A DNA stretch of 33,469 nt, taken from positions 1-33,469 of IMG/VR virus record IMGVR_UViG_3300045740_000037. One strand, given 5' to 3'. The DNA is from a virus. A program made the translations under genes and the position numbers. Each line of letters starts with the position of its first letter. Positions within the stretch are counted from its first letter, which is position 1. The notes under the pieces were generated by a model. It saw only the letters and a program-made list of their open reading frames with translations, was not told the DNA's origin and did not search any database. Below are positions 1 through 8,503 of this stretch, in pieces.

Positions 1-2
1 AC

Positions 3-1157
3 CAATACAAGGAGCTCTTTCCGGATATATCCCTCTCTGCGGACTCCAAGAGCGCCGGGCGGTGGAACACGAACTTCGGGGGTGAGTATTTCGCCGTGGG
101 TGTGGGCGGTGCGATCGCCGGACGCGGTGCAGACCTGCTGCTGATTGATGACCCGCATAATGAACAGGACATCATCAACGGTAACCTCGACGTGTTCGAC
201 AAGGCGTATGAGTGGTTCACCACCGGTGCCAGAACGCGCTTGATGCCGGGTGGGCGGGTGGCGATTGTGCAGACCCGCTGGGCTACGAATGACCTGACCG
301 GTCGTGTCGTCAAGGACATGACCATGAACGAGGGTGCGGACCAGTACGAGGTCATTGAGTTCCCGGCCATTCTCGAGCAGGAGGCCAACGGGGAAGTGTC
401 GGAGGTTTCCCTGTGGCCAGAGCAGTGGCCGATCGAGACATTGCTGCGAACCAAGGCATCGATGCCTGCGTTCCAGTGGAACGCCCAGTATATGCAGAAC
501 CCCACCTCGGAAGAGGGGGCCATCGTCAAGCGGGAGTGGTGGCGTGCATGGGAGGACGAGCGTCCCCCGCTATGTGACTTCATTGTCCAGACATGGGACA
601 CGGCGTTTGAGAAAACCTCCCGGGCGGACTTCTCTGCCTGTACGACATGGGGCGTGTGGTACCCCGAATCAGCCCCTGATGACAACACAACCGGGCGGGC
701 AAACGTGGTGCTGCTGGACGCCTTCAAGAACCGGATGGAGTTCCCGGAGCTGAAGAAAGTGGCCTACGAGAAATTCAAGGAGTGGGAGTCCTTCGGCGTG
801 CCCATGACGCTCATAGTGGAGAAGAAAGCATCGGGCGCACCCCTCATTTACGAGTTAAGACAAATGGGGCTGGTGGTGGGAGAATATACCCCGAGCAAGG
901 GGCAGGACAAAATCGCCCGGTTGAACAGCGTCAGTGATATGTTTGCTACCGGTATGGTGTGGGCACCACAGACGCGCTGGGCGGAGGAAGTGATCAACGA
1001 GGTGGCAGAGTTTCCGGCGGGCCAGCACGATGACTATGTGGACGCAGTAACTCTGGCGCTGATGCGGATACGGCAGGGTGGGTTCATCAGGTTGCCGCAC
1101 GACGAGCAGGACCCGGTGCGGGAGTTCAAGCGGCGCAGATATGCCGGATACTATTAG
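3..1157 (+). CDS. terL: Terminase large subunit, C-terminal part (5' end outside window)
   Basis: ATPase/nuclease motor that cuts concatemeric phage DNA and pumps it through the portal. The frame is open from base 3, so the true start and the Walker A motif lie upstream; 384 residues are visible. Walker B is the LLLIDDPH segment at about 138-158, followed by the RVAIVQTRW coupling-type motif (about 255-285). The C-terminal RNase H-like nuclease shows its acidic residues in WDTAFE (about 594-611), LIVEKK and HDDYVDAV (about 1026-1049). The GTG at 96 could be read as a start but would remove conserved sequence that continues upstream. The stop is ten bases before the portal start, with an AGGAG site in between, so the two are probably one operon. 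Identification is firm; the packaging type cannot be told. Confidence 0.95.
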   Translation, partial: QYKELFPDISLSADSKSAGRWNTNFGGEYFAVGVGGAIAGRGADLLLIDDPHNEQDIINGNLDVFDKAYEWFTTGARTRLMPGGRVAIVQTRWATNDLTGRVVKDMTMNEGADQYEVIEFPAILEQEANGEVSEVSLWPEQWPIETLLRTKASMPAFQWNAQYMQNPTSEEGAIVKREWWRAWEDERPPLCDFIVQTWDTAFEKTSRADFSACTTWGVWYPESAPDDNTTGRANVVLLDAFKNRMEFPELKKVAYEKFKEWESFGVPMTLIVEKKASGAPLIYELRQMGLVVGEYTPSKGQDKIARLNSVSDMFATGMVWAPQTRWAEEVINEVAEFPAGQHDDYVDAVTLALMRIRQGGFIRLPHDEQDPVREFKRRRYAGYY

Positions 1158-1167
1158 GAGATAACGA

Positions 1168-3576
1168 ATGTCGATCGAGAAAGCACTGTACGAAGCTCCG
1201 CAGGGACTGGACGCGCTGGTGGTAGAGGGCCCGGAGGTTGAGATCGAGATTGAGCTGGTGGGTGAAGAGCCGGAGCCGCCGACGATTGAGGAGGAGGACG
1301 AGTTCGGTGAAAACCTCGCGGAGAAGATCGACGACAACATTCTGCAGTCCATAGCAGGTGATCTGCTGGGTCATTACGACGCCGACTTGCGCAGCCGCAA
1401 GGACTGGATGGACACATACGTCAAAGGGTTGAAGCTGCTGGGTCTGAAGTACGAGGAGCGCAGCGAGCCGTGGTCGGGCGCGTGTGGCGTGTTCCACCCG
1501 ATGATCATGGAGAGCGCGGTCAAGTTCCAGTCCGAGACCATCATGGAGACCTTCCCCGCTGCAGGGCCGGTCAAGACGACGATCATTGGCAAGGACACCA
1601 AGGAGAAAGAAGAAGCCGCCTTGCGGGTCAAGGAGGACATGAACTACCAGCTGACGGAGAAGATGCCGGAGTATCGCCCGGAGCATGAGCGGATGCTGTT
1701 CGCCTTGTGTCTGGCGGGCAACGCGTTCAAGAAGGTGTACTTCGACCCGTCGCTCAACCGTCAGGTGTCGATGTTTGTCCCCGCTGAGGACATAGTCGTG
1801 CCCTATGGCGCGTCGGACCTGAACAGTACCCCGCGTGTATCCCACCGGATGCGCAAGACTAAGAACGAGCTCCGCAAGCTGCAGGTGGCCGGGTTCTACC
1901 GCGATGTCGAGCTGGGCGAGCCGATGCGTGTACTCGACGAGATCGAGAAGCAGAAGGCGACCGAGCAGGGGTTCAGCGCAGAGGTGGACGACCGGTTTCA
2001 AGTCGTCGAGATGTGCGTGGACATGGACTTGGAGATGTACGACTTTGCCGACAAGTACGCCAAGAAAATGGATGGCGTAGCGGTGCCCTACATTGTCACC
2101 ATCGAGAGAGGCACGACGAACGTGCTGGCCATCCGGCGTAATTGGCTGGAGGACGATGAGACCAAACAGAAGCGGCAGCACTTCGTCCACTACGGCTACA
2201 TCCCGGGCTTTGGCTTCTACTGCTTCGGGCTTATTCACCTGATCGGTGGTCACGCCAACGCGGCTACTTCGCTGATGCGTCAACTGGTGGATGCGGGCAC
2301 GCTGGCGAATCTCCCGGGTGGCTTCAAGTCACGCGGTCTGCGTGTAAAGGGTGACGATACGCCGATCGCTCCGGGCGAGTTCCGTGACGTCGATGTGCCG
2401 AGTGGCACCATGCGGGACAACATCCTGCCGCTGCCGTATAAAGAGCCCAGCCAGACGCTCGTGCAGCTGATGGACAAGATCGTGATGGACGCCCAGCGGT
2501 TCGCGGCGACGGCGGACATGAAGGTGTCGGACATGTCGGCGCAAGCGCCGGTTGGCACCACGCTGGCGATCCTCGAGCGGATGCTGAAGATCATGAGTGC
2601 GGTGCAGGCCCGCATCCACTACGCCATGAAGCAGGAGTTCAAGCTGCTGAAGGCAATCATCCGCGATAACACTCCCGAGGAGTATAGCTACGAGCCGGAG
2701 GTTGGCGACCGCAAGGCCAAGAAGAGCGACTACGACATGGTGGACGTGATCCCTGTGTCGGACCCGAACGCGGCGACCATGAGCCAGAAGGTCGTGCAGT
2801 ATCAGGCTGTGATGCAGCTCGCGCAGGGTGCGCCGCAGATTTACGACCTGAAGTTTCTGCACCGTCAGATGCTCGAGGTGTTGGGCATCAAGAACGCTGC
2901 CAAGCTGGTGCCGACGGATGACGACCAGAAGCCGACTGATCCGGTGACGGAGAACATGAACATCCTGATGGCCAAGCCGGTGAAAGCGTTCATGTATCAG
3001 GACCACGAGGCGCACATCGCTGTGCATATGGCGGCGATTCAGGACCCGAAGATCGCCGGGATCATGGGGCAGAACCCGATGGCGCAGACCATTATGGCTG
3101 CAGCCGCAGCGCACATCACCGAGCACGTTGCCTTCCAGTATCGCCGCGAGATCGAGAAGCAGCTTGGCAGCGCCCTGCCGAATCCTGAAGAGAAACTGCC
3201 GGAGGATATCGAGGTCGCTCTGTCGCAGCTCACGGCACAGGCGGCTTCGCGCCTCCTGCAGAAAGACCAAGCTGAAGCTGCAGCGCAGCAAGCCGCGCAG
3301 CAGGCTCAAGACCCGCTCATCCAGATGCAGATGAAGGAGCTGGAGATCAAGGACCGCGACTCCAAGACCAAGGAGAAGAAGGTTGCGATTGACGCTGCCG
3401 CCAAAGCCGACGAGCTTCGTCTGAAAGAAAAAGACCAGATGATCCGCGCTGCTTCTGAGGCTGATCGGGGTCGCCGCGAAGAGCTGATCGCCGGTGCGCG
3501 GATTGGTGCGGAGGTGGCTAAGTCCCGGGAGCAAGCACGGCAGAAGTCCCAGCAGCCGAAGAAGGGTGAAAAATAA
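1168..3576 (+). CDS. Portal protein
   Basis: 802 residues, probably the dodecameric ring at the capsid vertex through which DNA enters and leaves. It starts at ATG behind AGGAG (1156-1160). The N-terminal 50 residues are very acidic, a long mixed alpha/beta core follows with the WSGACGVFHPM and ETIMETFPAAGPVKT segments typical of large podovirus-type portals, and the last 120 residues are a charged Ala/Gln/Lys/Glu-rich coiled coil, like the barrel of long P22-class portals. Position directly after the terminase supports the call. The TAA shares one base with the next ATG, implying translational coupling. I recognise the family by its motifs and context; no similarity search was possible. Confidence 0.88.
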   Translation: MSIEKALYEAPQGLDALVVEGPEVEIEIELVGEEPEPPTIEEEDEFGENLAEKIDDNILQSIAGDLLGHYDADLRSRKDWMDTYVKGLKLLGLKYEERSEPWSGACGVFHPMIMESAVKFQSETIMETFPAAGPVKTTIIGKDTKEKEEAALRVKEDMNYQLTEKMPEYRPEHERMLFALCLAGNAFKKVYFDPSLNRQVSMFVPAEDIVVPYGASDLNSTPRVSHRMRKTKNELRKLQVAGFYRDVELGEPMRVLDEIEKQKATEQGFSAEVDDRFQVVEMCVDMDLEMYDFADKYAKKMDGVAVPYIVTIERGTTNVLAIRRNWLEDDETKQKRQHFVHYGYIPGFGFYCFGLIHLIGGHANAATSLMRQLVDAGTLANLPGGFKSRGLRVKGDDTPIAPGEFRDVDVPSGTMRDNILPLPYKEPSQTLVQLMDKIVMDAQRFAATADMKVSDMSAQAPVGTTLAILERMLKIMSAVQARIHYAMKQEFKLLKAIIRDNTPEEYSYEPEVGDRKAKKSDYDMVDVIPVSDPNAATMSQKVVQYQAVMQLAQGAPQIYDLKFLHRQMLEVLGIKNAAKLVPTDDDQKPTDPVTENMNILMAKPVKAFMYQDHEAHIAVHMAAIQDPKIAGIMGQNPMAQTIMAAAAAHITEHVAFQYRREIEKQLGSALPNPEEKLPEDIEVALSQLTAQAASRLLQKDQAEAAAQQAAQQAQDPLIQMQMKELEIKDRDSKTKEKKVAIDAAAKADELRLKEKDQMIRAASEADRGRREELIAGARIGAEVAKSREQARQKSQQPKKGEK

Positions 3577-3770
3577 TGGATGCAATCGACCTGCTACTCA
3601 AGCACAACGACGACGAGCGGCGGGCGCTAATCGAGGTCCTTGTTGATGGGGGCGTAAAGGACTTCGCGGAATATCGACACATCTGTGGGGTAATTCGAGG
3701 TCTCAACCTCGCAGATGCCAGCCTGAGAGACCTCGCAAAAAGGATGACACCCGATGACGACAGCGACTGA
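3576..3770 (+). CDS. Small conserved-type protein of unknown function
   Basis: 64 residues, beginning on the last base of the portal stop codon and overlapping the co-chaperonin gene by 17 bases, which argues that it is translated. It is mostly charged and predicted helical, with an EYRHICGVIRGLN segment in the middle and an acidic DDDSD tail. This short EY..CG.IRGL pattern, between portal and scaffold genes, is one I associate with small unknown proteins in tailed phages, but I know of no function. No membrane segment and no cysteine cluster are present. Confidence 0.75.
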   Translation: MDAIDLLLKHNDDERRALIEVLVDGGVKDFAEYRHICGVIRGLNLADASLRDLAKRMTPDDDSD

Positions 3771-4167
3771 GCAAGTGCCCCAAACCGCGCTTGAACAGAA
3801 GTGGGCCGCAGATAGTGAAGAAGCAGCAAGGAAAGCCAAACAGTTGCCCGACCCGCAAGGGTACCGGATTCTGTGCGCGATACCCGATATCGAGAATAAG
3901 TACGACAGCGGCATTATCAAGGCAGACATCACCCGTCAGCATGAGGAGATTCTGACCACGGTGCTGTTCGTCGTGAAGCTCGGTCCGGACGCTTACAAGG
4001 ACCCGGCAAAGTTCCCCACGGGCCCGTGGTGTAGAGAGGGTGATTTTGTGATTGTCCGCTCCAACAGCGGCACCCGTCTGGATATCCACGGCAAGGAGTT
4101 CCGCATCATCAACGACGATACGGTGGAAGCGGTGGTCGAAGACCCCCGTGGAATCCGCCGCAAATAA
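3754..4167 (+). CDS. GroES-like phage co-chaperonin
   Basis: 137 residues. After a 30-residue charged N-terminal extension, the chain follows the Cpn10/GroES beta-barrel pattern: PQGYRILCAIPD (first strands), YDSGIIKAD (position of the GroEL-binding mobile loop), VLFVVKLGPDAYKD, then CREGDFVIVRSNSGTRLDIHGKEFRIINDDTVEAVVE, which parallels the GroES VGD-(V/I)-(V/I) to D-I-LAIVE end. The role would be to cap the host GroEL chamber and adapt it to a phage substrate, as T4 gp31 does for its capsid protein. Its place between portal and scaffold/capsid genes fits a head-assembly role. It overlaps the preceding gene by 17 bases. Substrate is inference. Confidence 0.82.
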   Translation: MTTATEQVPQTALEQKWAADSEEAARKAKQLPDPQGYRILCAIPDIENKYDSGIIKADITRQHEEILTTVLFVVKLGPDAYKDPAKFPTGPWCREGDFVIVRSNSGTRLDIHGKEFRIINDDTVEAVVEDPRGIRRK

Positions 4168-4177
4168 GGAGTAACAC

Positions 4178-5143
4178 ATGAATCAACCCGCATTCAAATT
4201 CCCTGACGAGCAGGACGGCGAAGTCAAGGATGAGGTCAAGAACGACGCGTTCGAGATCGAGGTGGTGGACGACACCCCGCCCGAAGATCGTGGCCGGGAG
4301 CCGCTGCCCGAGGACGTCAAGAAAGAGCTGGAGGATGACACCCTCGAGGAGTATTCCGAGAAGGTCAAGAAGCGCCTCTCCCAGATGAAGAAGGTGTGGC
4401 ACGACGAGCGCCGGGAGAAGGAAGCGGCCCTGCGTGAGCGCGAGGAGGCCCTGCGGTTCGCGCAAGCAAAAGACAGTGAAATCAAGAAGTTGCGTGAAGA
4501 GCTTGGCACCGGGCGTCAAACTTATTTTGACGATATGACCAAGGCTGCGGAGACCGAGATTGCCGCTGCCAAAGAGAAGGTCAAGCAGGCATACGAGACT
4601 GGCGACCCCAGCTTGATTGCCGATGCGCAGGAGGCACTGACCGACGCTAAGGTCAAGATGCAAACGCTTAAATTTCAACGGCCCTCTTTACAAGCCGCTG
4701 AAAAAGAGGTAGAAACCACACAACAGGCTCAAGAACCCCAACCTGTACTGGACCCGAAGGCGCAAGCGTGGAAGGCCAAGAACAAATGGTTTGGGGTTGA
4801 TGAGGAGATGACTAGCCTCGCCCTTGGTCTGCACCAACGATTAGTCCGGCTGGGCATTGACCCGCGTAGTGACGAATACTACAGCCGTGTGGATGAAACC
4901 ATGAGAAAACGGTTTCCTGAAAACTTCAGCGAAGAGCTGGAAGAGGAACCGGAGACTCGAACGACGGCACGGGGTAAACCCGAGCCCCGCAAAGCAGCTA
5001 CTGTTGTAGCCCCGGCAACGCGAAGCACCGCGCCCAAAAAAGTGCAACTGACGCAATCTGCGCTGGCATTGGCCAAGAAACTTGGTCTGACGCCCGAGCA
5101 GTATGCAAGAGAGACTCTCAAACTGGAGCAAAACAATGGCTGA
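4178..5143 (+). CDS. Probable scaffolding protein
   Basis: 321 residues, ATG behind AAGGAG. The first 50 residues are acidic, residues about 55-185 are a long heptad-rich Lys/Glu/Ala/Gln coiled coil, and the last third is basic with a helical end (ALAKKLGLTPEQYARETLK). This composition, absence of cysteine and position immediately upstream of capsid-type genes match phage internal scaffolding proteins, which template the procapsid and are then removed. No protease motif is visible. The family assignment rests on architecture and gene order rather than on diagnostic residues. It overlaps the next gene by eight bases. Confidence 0.68.
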   Translation: MNQPAFKFPDEQDGEVKDEVKNDAFEIEVVDDTPPEDRGREPLPEDVKKELEDDTLEEYSEKVKKRLSQMKKVWHDERREKEAALREREEALRFAQAKDSEIKKLREELGTGRQTYFDDMTKAAETEIAAAKEKVKQAYETGDPSLIADAQEALTDAKVKMQTLKFQRPSLQAAEKEVETTQQAQEPQPVLDPKAQAWKAKNKWFGVDEEMTSLALGLHQRLVRLGIDPRSDEYYSRVDETMRKRFPENFSEELEEEPETRTTARGKPEPRKAATVVAPATRSTAPKKVQLTQSALALAKKLGLTPEQYARETLKLEQNNG

Positions 5144-5591
5144 AAATCGAATCAATCGTGAGTTACAGACACGCGAAACTACGCAACGCACGGCATCGTG
5201 GACGCAACCGAGCCTTCTTCCCACCCCTGCACCGCAGGACGGATACGGGTTCCGTTGGATTCGGACTAGCTTGATGGGGAAAGCAGACCCCACCAATATC
5301 TCCGCAAAATTTCGTGAAAGCTGGGTGCCGGTGAAGGCCGAAGATCACCCGGAAATGATGGTTTATGCCGATCCCCACAGTCGTTTCAAAGACAACATTG
5401 AGGTCGGCGGGCTGCTGCTGTGCAAGGCTCCGACGGAGATTATCGACCAGCGCAACGGGTTTTACGCGCATCAGGCGTCGTCTCAGATCGATGCAGTGGA
5501 CAACAGCTTCATGAAGGTTAGCGACGAACGGATGCCCCTGTTCAATGAACGGCGGTCCGAAGTTCGTTTCGGCAAAGGCTCTTCCAAATAA
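5136..5591 (+). CDS. Unknown phage head-module protein
   Basis: 151 residues from ATG 5136, chosen over an upstream in-frame start at 5103 because GGAG (5125-5128) is correctly spaced and the resulting eight-base overlap with the scaffold gene matches neighbouring junctions. The chain is soluble and mixed: a polar N-terminus, GYGFRWIRTSLMGKADPTNIS, a region with ESWVPVKAEDHPEM, and a C-terminus with NERRSEVRFGKGSSK. It has the look of a small minor head or scaffold-associated protein, and its position between scaffold and decoration genes supports this. I do not recognise a named family. Confidence 0.78.
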   Translation: MAENRINRELQTRETTQRTASWTQPSLLPTPAPQDGYGFRWIRTSLMGKADPTNISAKFRESWVPVKAEDHPEMMVYADPHSRFKDNIEVGGLLLCKAPTEIIDQRNGFYAHQASSQIDAVDNSFMKVSDERMPLFNERRSEVRFGKGSSK

Positions 5592-5608
5592 ATTCAAGGA
5601 GTTAAACA

Positions 5609-6202
5609 ATGGCATATCCGACTATCGACAAGCCGTATGGCTTGAAGCCGGTAAACCTGATTGGTGGTCAGGTTTTCGCCGGTTCGACCCGTCTGATGGC
5701 AATCGCCAGCGGTGAAGGCACCTCGATCTTCTTCGGGGATGCAGTCAAACTGTCTGGTGGTTACATCACCCGTGACCCCGCTGACTCGGCCATGACGCCG
5801 GTTGGTGTTTTCATGGGCTGTACTTACACCGATCCGAACAGCAACCAGAAGGTGTTCAAGCAGTATTTCCCGGCTGGCACCGTGGCTGCTGACATCAAGG
5901 CGTATGTCTGTGATGACCCCGATGCACTGTTCAAGGTCGCGGTTGTCTCGGGCACCACCGTTATCAGCGGTGTTACGCAGACAGCTGTCGGTCTGAACGC
6001 CGCTCTGGTGGACAACACCGGTTCGACGATCACCGGTGACTCCCTCGTCGCCGTTTCCGCGACTACCGCAACCAACGGCGCACTGCCGGTTCGCGTGGTC
6101 GATGTCGTGCCGGATACGGCCAACTCGCTGGGTTCGTACACCGAAGTGATCGTGAAGTGGAACTTCGGTATGCACCAGTACTACAACGCCGTCGGCGCGT
6201 AA
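5609..6202 (+). CDS. Virion protein, probable head decoration type
   Basis: 197 residues, ATG behind AAGGAG (5595-5600). The N-terminus MAYPTIDKPYGLKPVNLIGG leads into a beta-rich, small-residue chain with many Thr/Val/Gly and an aromatic C-terminus (VIVKWNFGMHQYYN). Such proteins directly upstream of the major capsid gene are usually abundant structural proteins in podovirus-like phages, perhaps capsid decoration. No enzymatic motif is present. Structural role is well supported by context; the exact location in the virion is inference. Confidence 0.75.
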   Translation: MAYPTIDKPYGLKPVNLIGGQVFAGSTRLMAIASGEGTSIFFGDAVKLSGGYITRDPADSAMTPVGVFMGCTYTDPNSNQKVFKQYFPAGTVAADIKAYVCDDPDALFKVAVVSGTTVISGVTQTAVGLNAALVDNTGSTITGDSLVAVSATTATNGALPVRVVDVVPDTANSLGSYTEVIVKWNFGMHQYYNAVGA

Positions 6203-6214
6203 GGAGACTGAACC

Positions 6215-7123
6215 ATGGCTATTTCACGTTCCCAACTACTGAAAGAACTGCTCCCCGGCCTGAACGCATTGTTCGGTCTGGAGTACAACCGCTACGGCGA
6301 AGAGCACAAGGAGATTTTCGAGACCGAGACCTCCGAGCGTTCCTTCGAGGAAGAGCAGAAGCTGTCGGGCTTCAGCGCCGCCCCCGTGAAAAACGAGGGC
6401 AACGCCATCGCCTACGACAATGCGCAGGAAGCGTGGACCGCTCGCTACAACCACGAAACCATCGCGCTGGGCTTTGCGATCACCGAAGAGGCTGTCGAGG
6501 ACAACCTGTACGACTCCCTGTCGTCCCGGTACACCAAGGCGCTCGCCCGTGCGATGGCCTACACCAAACAGGTGAAGGGCGCGTCGGTTCTGAACAACGG
6601 CTTCTCGGCTACCTACAAAGGTGGTGACGGCCAAGCCCTGTTCTCGACGGCGCATCCGCTGGTGAGCGGTGGCACGAACAGCAACACCCCCGCCACGGCG
6701 GCTGACCTGAATGAGACCTCGCTTGAGGCCGCTGTCATTCAGATCGCTGCTTGGACGGACGAGCGTGGCCTGCTGATCGCCGCCAAACCCCGCAAACTGA
6801 TCGTCCCGCCGAACCTGATGTTCGTCGCTACCCGCCTGCTCGAGACTGAGCTCCGCGTCGGCACGAACAACAACGACGTGAACGCGATCAAGACCATGGG
6901 TTCGATCCCGGAAGGTTTCCGCGTCAACCACTTCCTGACCGACACCAATGCGTGGTTCCTCTGCACCGACGTCCCGAACGGTCTGAAGCATTTCGTCCGC
7001 ACCCCGCTGGCAAACAGCATGGACGGCGACTTCGACACCGGCAACGTCCGCTACAAAGCTCGCGAGCGTTACAGCTTCGGCTGGAGCGACCCGCTGGGCG
7101 TGTACGGCAGCCCGGGTGCCTAA
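6215..7123 (+). CDS. Major capsid protein, Mu gpT-like
   Basis: 302 residues, the shell subunit, expected HK97 fold. The start is ATG 6215 behind AAGGAG. The sequence pattern fits the Mu gpT-like major head family: RSFEEEQKLSGFSAAPVKNEG near residue 45, ITEEAVEDNLYD near 90, then GDGQALFSTAHPLVSGGTNSN (130-155), the AAKPRKLIVPPNLMF beta segment, and the C-terminal ARERYSFGWSDPLGVYGSPGA end. Codon use is very strongly biased to C-ending codons, as expected for a highly expressed gene. It is the last gene before a strong terminator, consistent with stopping head-module transcription just after the most abundant product. Confidence 0.9.
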   Translation: MAISRSQLLKELLPGLNALFGLEYNRYGEEHKEIFETETSERSFEEEQKLSGFSAAPVKNEGNAIAYDNAQEAWTARYNHETIALGFAITEEAVEDNLYDSLSSRYTKALARAMAYTKQVKGASVLNNGFSATYKGGDGQALFSTAHPLVSGGTNSNTPATAADLNETSLEAAVIQIAAWTDERGLLIAAKPRKLIVPPNLMFVATRLLETELRVGTNNNDVNAIKTMGSIPEGFRVNHFLTDTNAWFLCTDVPNGLKHFVRTPLANSMDGDFDTGNVRYKARERYSFGWSDPLGVYGSPGA

Positions 7124-7139
7124 TCAGCACCTGTTCTGG

Positions 7140-7169
7140 AAAGGGCCTCTTCGGAGGCCCTTTTCTTTT
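7140..7169 (+). terminator. Rho-independent terminator after capsid gene
   Basis: A perfect 10-bp stem (AAAGGGCCTC 7140-7149 pairing with GAGGCCCTTT 7154-7163), a stable TTCG tetraloop at 7150-7153, and a following T-rich tract (TCTTTT). It lies 17 bases after the capsid stop codon. Confidence 0.93.
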
Positions 7170-7192
7170 GCCTATCTATCTGATATAAAGGC
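7161..7192 (+). promoter_or_regulatory. Candidate extended -10 promoter
   Basis: TGATATAAA at 7181-7189 fits the extended -10 form TG-n-TATAAT at eight of nine counted positions. Seventeen bases upstream lies only TTTTCT (7161-7166), a poor -35, which extended -10 promoters tolerate. It sits immediately after the capsid terminator and 92 bases before the next start codon, where a new promoter would be useful. Prediction from sequence only. Confidence 0.4.
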
Positions 7193-7211
7193 TGCAGACC
7201 CCAGATTTCCA

Positions 7212-7254
7212 CCTGTATCGACTGGCTGGGCAGACTTGTTAGAGACGATACAGG
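7212..7254. repeat. Inverted repeat in the leader of the 7282 gene
   Basis: CCTGTATCG (7212-7220) and CGATACAGG (7246-7254) are a perfect 9-bp inverted pair separated by 25 bases. It lies downstream of the candidate promoter and 27 bases before the start codon, so in RNA it would form a long-looped hairpin; on DNA it could be an operator. No T tract follows, so it is not a terminator. Confidence 0.6.
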
Positions 7255-7281
7255 GATGTGCTAACACACGAAAGGTATACC

Positions 7282-7821
7282 ATGGCTATTACGACTTTTG
7301 ACGGCCCGATCCGCTCGCTCGGCGGTATTTTCCAGCAAGGCCCGTCCACCATCGTTTCGATCACCTCCAGCACGACCCTGAACCCCGCAGCCCACGCCGG
7401 TCGCATCCTGACCGTTGGCGGCACTCTGGCGGCGAACGTCGTTCTGACCCTGCCGACCATCAACACCTCGGCCAACCCGTCCTCGTCGGGCCCGGGCAAT
7501 GACCCCAACACGGCCAACAACGAAGGCGTGACTTACACCATCTGGGTGCCGACGACCATCGCCACCAACAGCCTGAAGATCGGCACGGATGGCACTGACC
7601 GGTTTGTTGGCACGATTTTCGGTATCGACACCGACAGCTCGAACGCACTGGTCGCCTACACCGCTGGCGCTTCGGATGACTTCATCAACTTCAACGGCAC
7701 CACCACCGGTGGCGTCGCGGGTTCGTGGGTTCAGATCGTCGCCATCGACGCGCTGAAATACATGGTTCAGGGTGTTGCTCTCGGCACCGGCACTGTTGCT
7801 ACCCCGTTTGCTACCGCCTAA
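7282..7821 (+). CDS. Beta-rich virion protein, possible head decoration
   Basis: 179 residues from ATG 7282, chosen because AAAGG (7271-7275) is well placed and the first residues MAITTFDGP look like a normal structural N-terminus. The chain is rich in Thr, Gly, Ala and Val with almost no charge, typical of a beta-sandwich virion component. Codons are strongly C-ending, like the capsid gene, suggesting high expression. It has its own leader and is enclosed by two terminator-like hairpins, so it may be expressed as a separate, abundant transcript. Family not recognised; decoration protein is an inference from size, composition and place. Confidence 0.78.
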   Translation: MAITTFDGPIRSLGGIFQQGPSTIVSITSSTTLNPAAHAGRILTVGGTLAANVVLTLPTINTSANPSSSGPGNDPNTANNEGVTYTIWVPTTIATNSLKIGTDGTDRFVGTIFGIDTDSSNALVAYTAGASDDFINFNGTTTGGVAGSWVQIVAIDALKYMVQGVALGTGTVATPFATA

Positions 7822-7822
7822 T

Positions 7823-7846
7823 AGGGGGGCTTCGGCCCCCTTGTCC
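7823..7846 (+). terminator. Terminator-like GC hairpin
   Basis: GGGGGC (7825-7830), TTCG loop (7831-7834), GCCCCC (7835-7840): six GC pairs extended by a G-T and an A-T pair. The following TTGTCCTT is only weakly T-rich, so read-through into the next gene is likely. It directly follows the TAA/TAG double stop. Confidence 0.7.
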
Positions 7847-7861
7847 TTCAAGGAAAGCTAA

Positions 7862-8500
7862 ATGCGACCCATTTTTATCACGAAGCAGTTGGCTACCGCC
7901 GTGAGCACCGGGATTTGCACGTCTCAGTCACCCGGCGCAGGGGCTATCACGCTAAACGGCTCTCTGGTCTCAGCCGGTGTAGCAAACTTGGTTACCCAGC
8001 GGCAGGTCATCATCACATCCGCAGGAAACGATTCCGGAATTACGTTCACCATCACTGGGACGAACGACAACAACGTGGCAATTTCCGAGACGATCACCGG
8101 TGCGAACGTGGGCACGGCGACTTCGACGATTGATTTTCTGACCGTCACGTCGATCACGCACACGGGCTCAGTTGCTGGGGCGATCACTGCTGGCACCAAT
8201 GGTGTTGGCTGCACCCATCCGATTCCGCTGGCGCAATACCAAGCGCCGTTCAATACATCGCTCGCGCTGGAGTTCCCGACTGCCGGGTCCACTGCAACGG
8301 TTCAATACACCTATGACGATGTGTTCGATCTCAGTGTGATCCAGAGTAACGGACTTCGTTGGACCAGCGTTTCCAGCCTCACTGACAAGACGACCGACTC
8401 TGACGGTAGTCTGACGGCTCCGGTAGCTGCTGTGCGTATGAAAATCACTACCGGGACGGCTCCTGTAACAATCACTGTCCGTCAATCGGGATTGGGCTAA
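7862..8500 (+). CDS. Beta-rich virion protein of unknown function
   Basis: 212 residues, ATG behind AAGGA (7850-7854). Short basic N-terminus (MRPIFITKQL), then an uncharged Thr/Ser/Gly/Ala/Val-rich sequence suggesting stacked beta strands, with GITFTITGTNDNNVAISETITG resembling an Ig-like or head-fibre strand pattern. The C-terminus is VPITVRQSG-like (APVTITVRQSGLG). No signal peptide or enzyme motif. Probably a capsid or tail surface protein; no closer assignment is possible. Confidence 0.75.
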   Translation: MRPIFITKQLATAVSTGICTSQSPGAGAITLNGSLVSAGVANLVTQRQVIITSAGNDSGITFTITGTNDNNVAISETITGANVGTATSTIDFLTVTSITHTGSVAGAITAGTNGVGCTHPIPLAQYQAPFNTSLALEFPTAGSTATVQYTYDDVFDLSVIQSNGLRWTSVSSLTDKTTDSDGSLTAPVAAVRMKITTGTAPVTITVRQSGLG

Positions 8501-8503
8501 TCT

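Noticed and set aside
1126-2283. Long open frame on the - strand (385 codons) under the portal gene
   Set aside because: Shadow of a strongly biased coding sequence on the + strand; composition has no family features and no ribosome site.
2329-3585. 418-codon - strand frame under the portal C-terminus
   Set aside because: Leu/Arg/His-rich antisense artefact of the portal gene's codon pattern.
7823-7846. Hairpin considered as strong terminator
   Set aside because: Stem is good but the T tract is poor; listed only as terminator-like.
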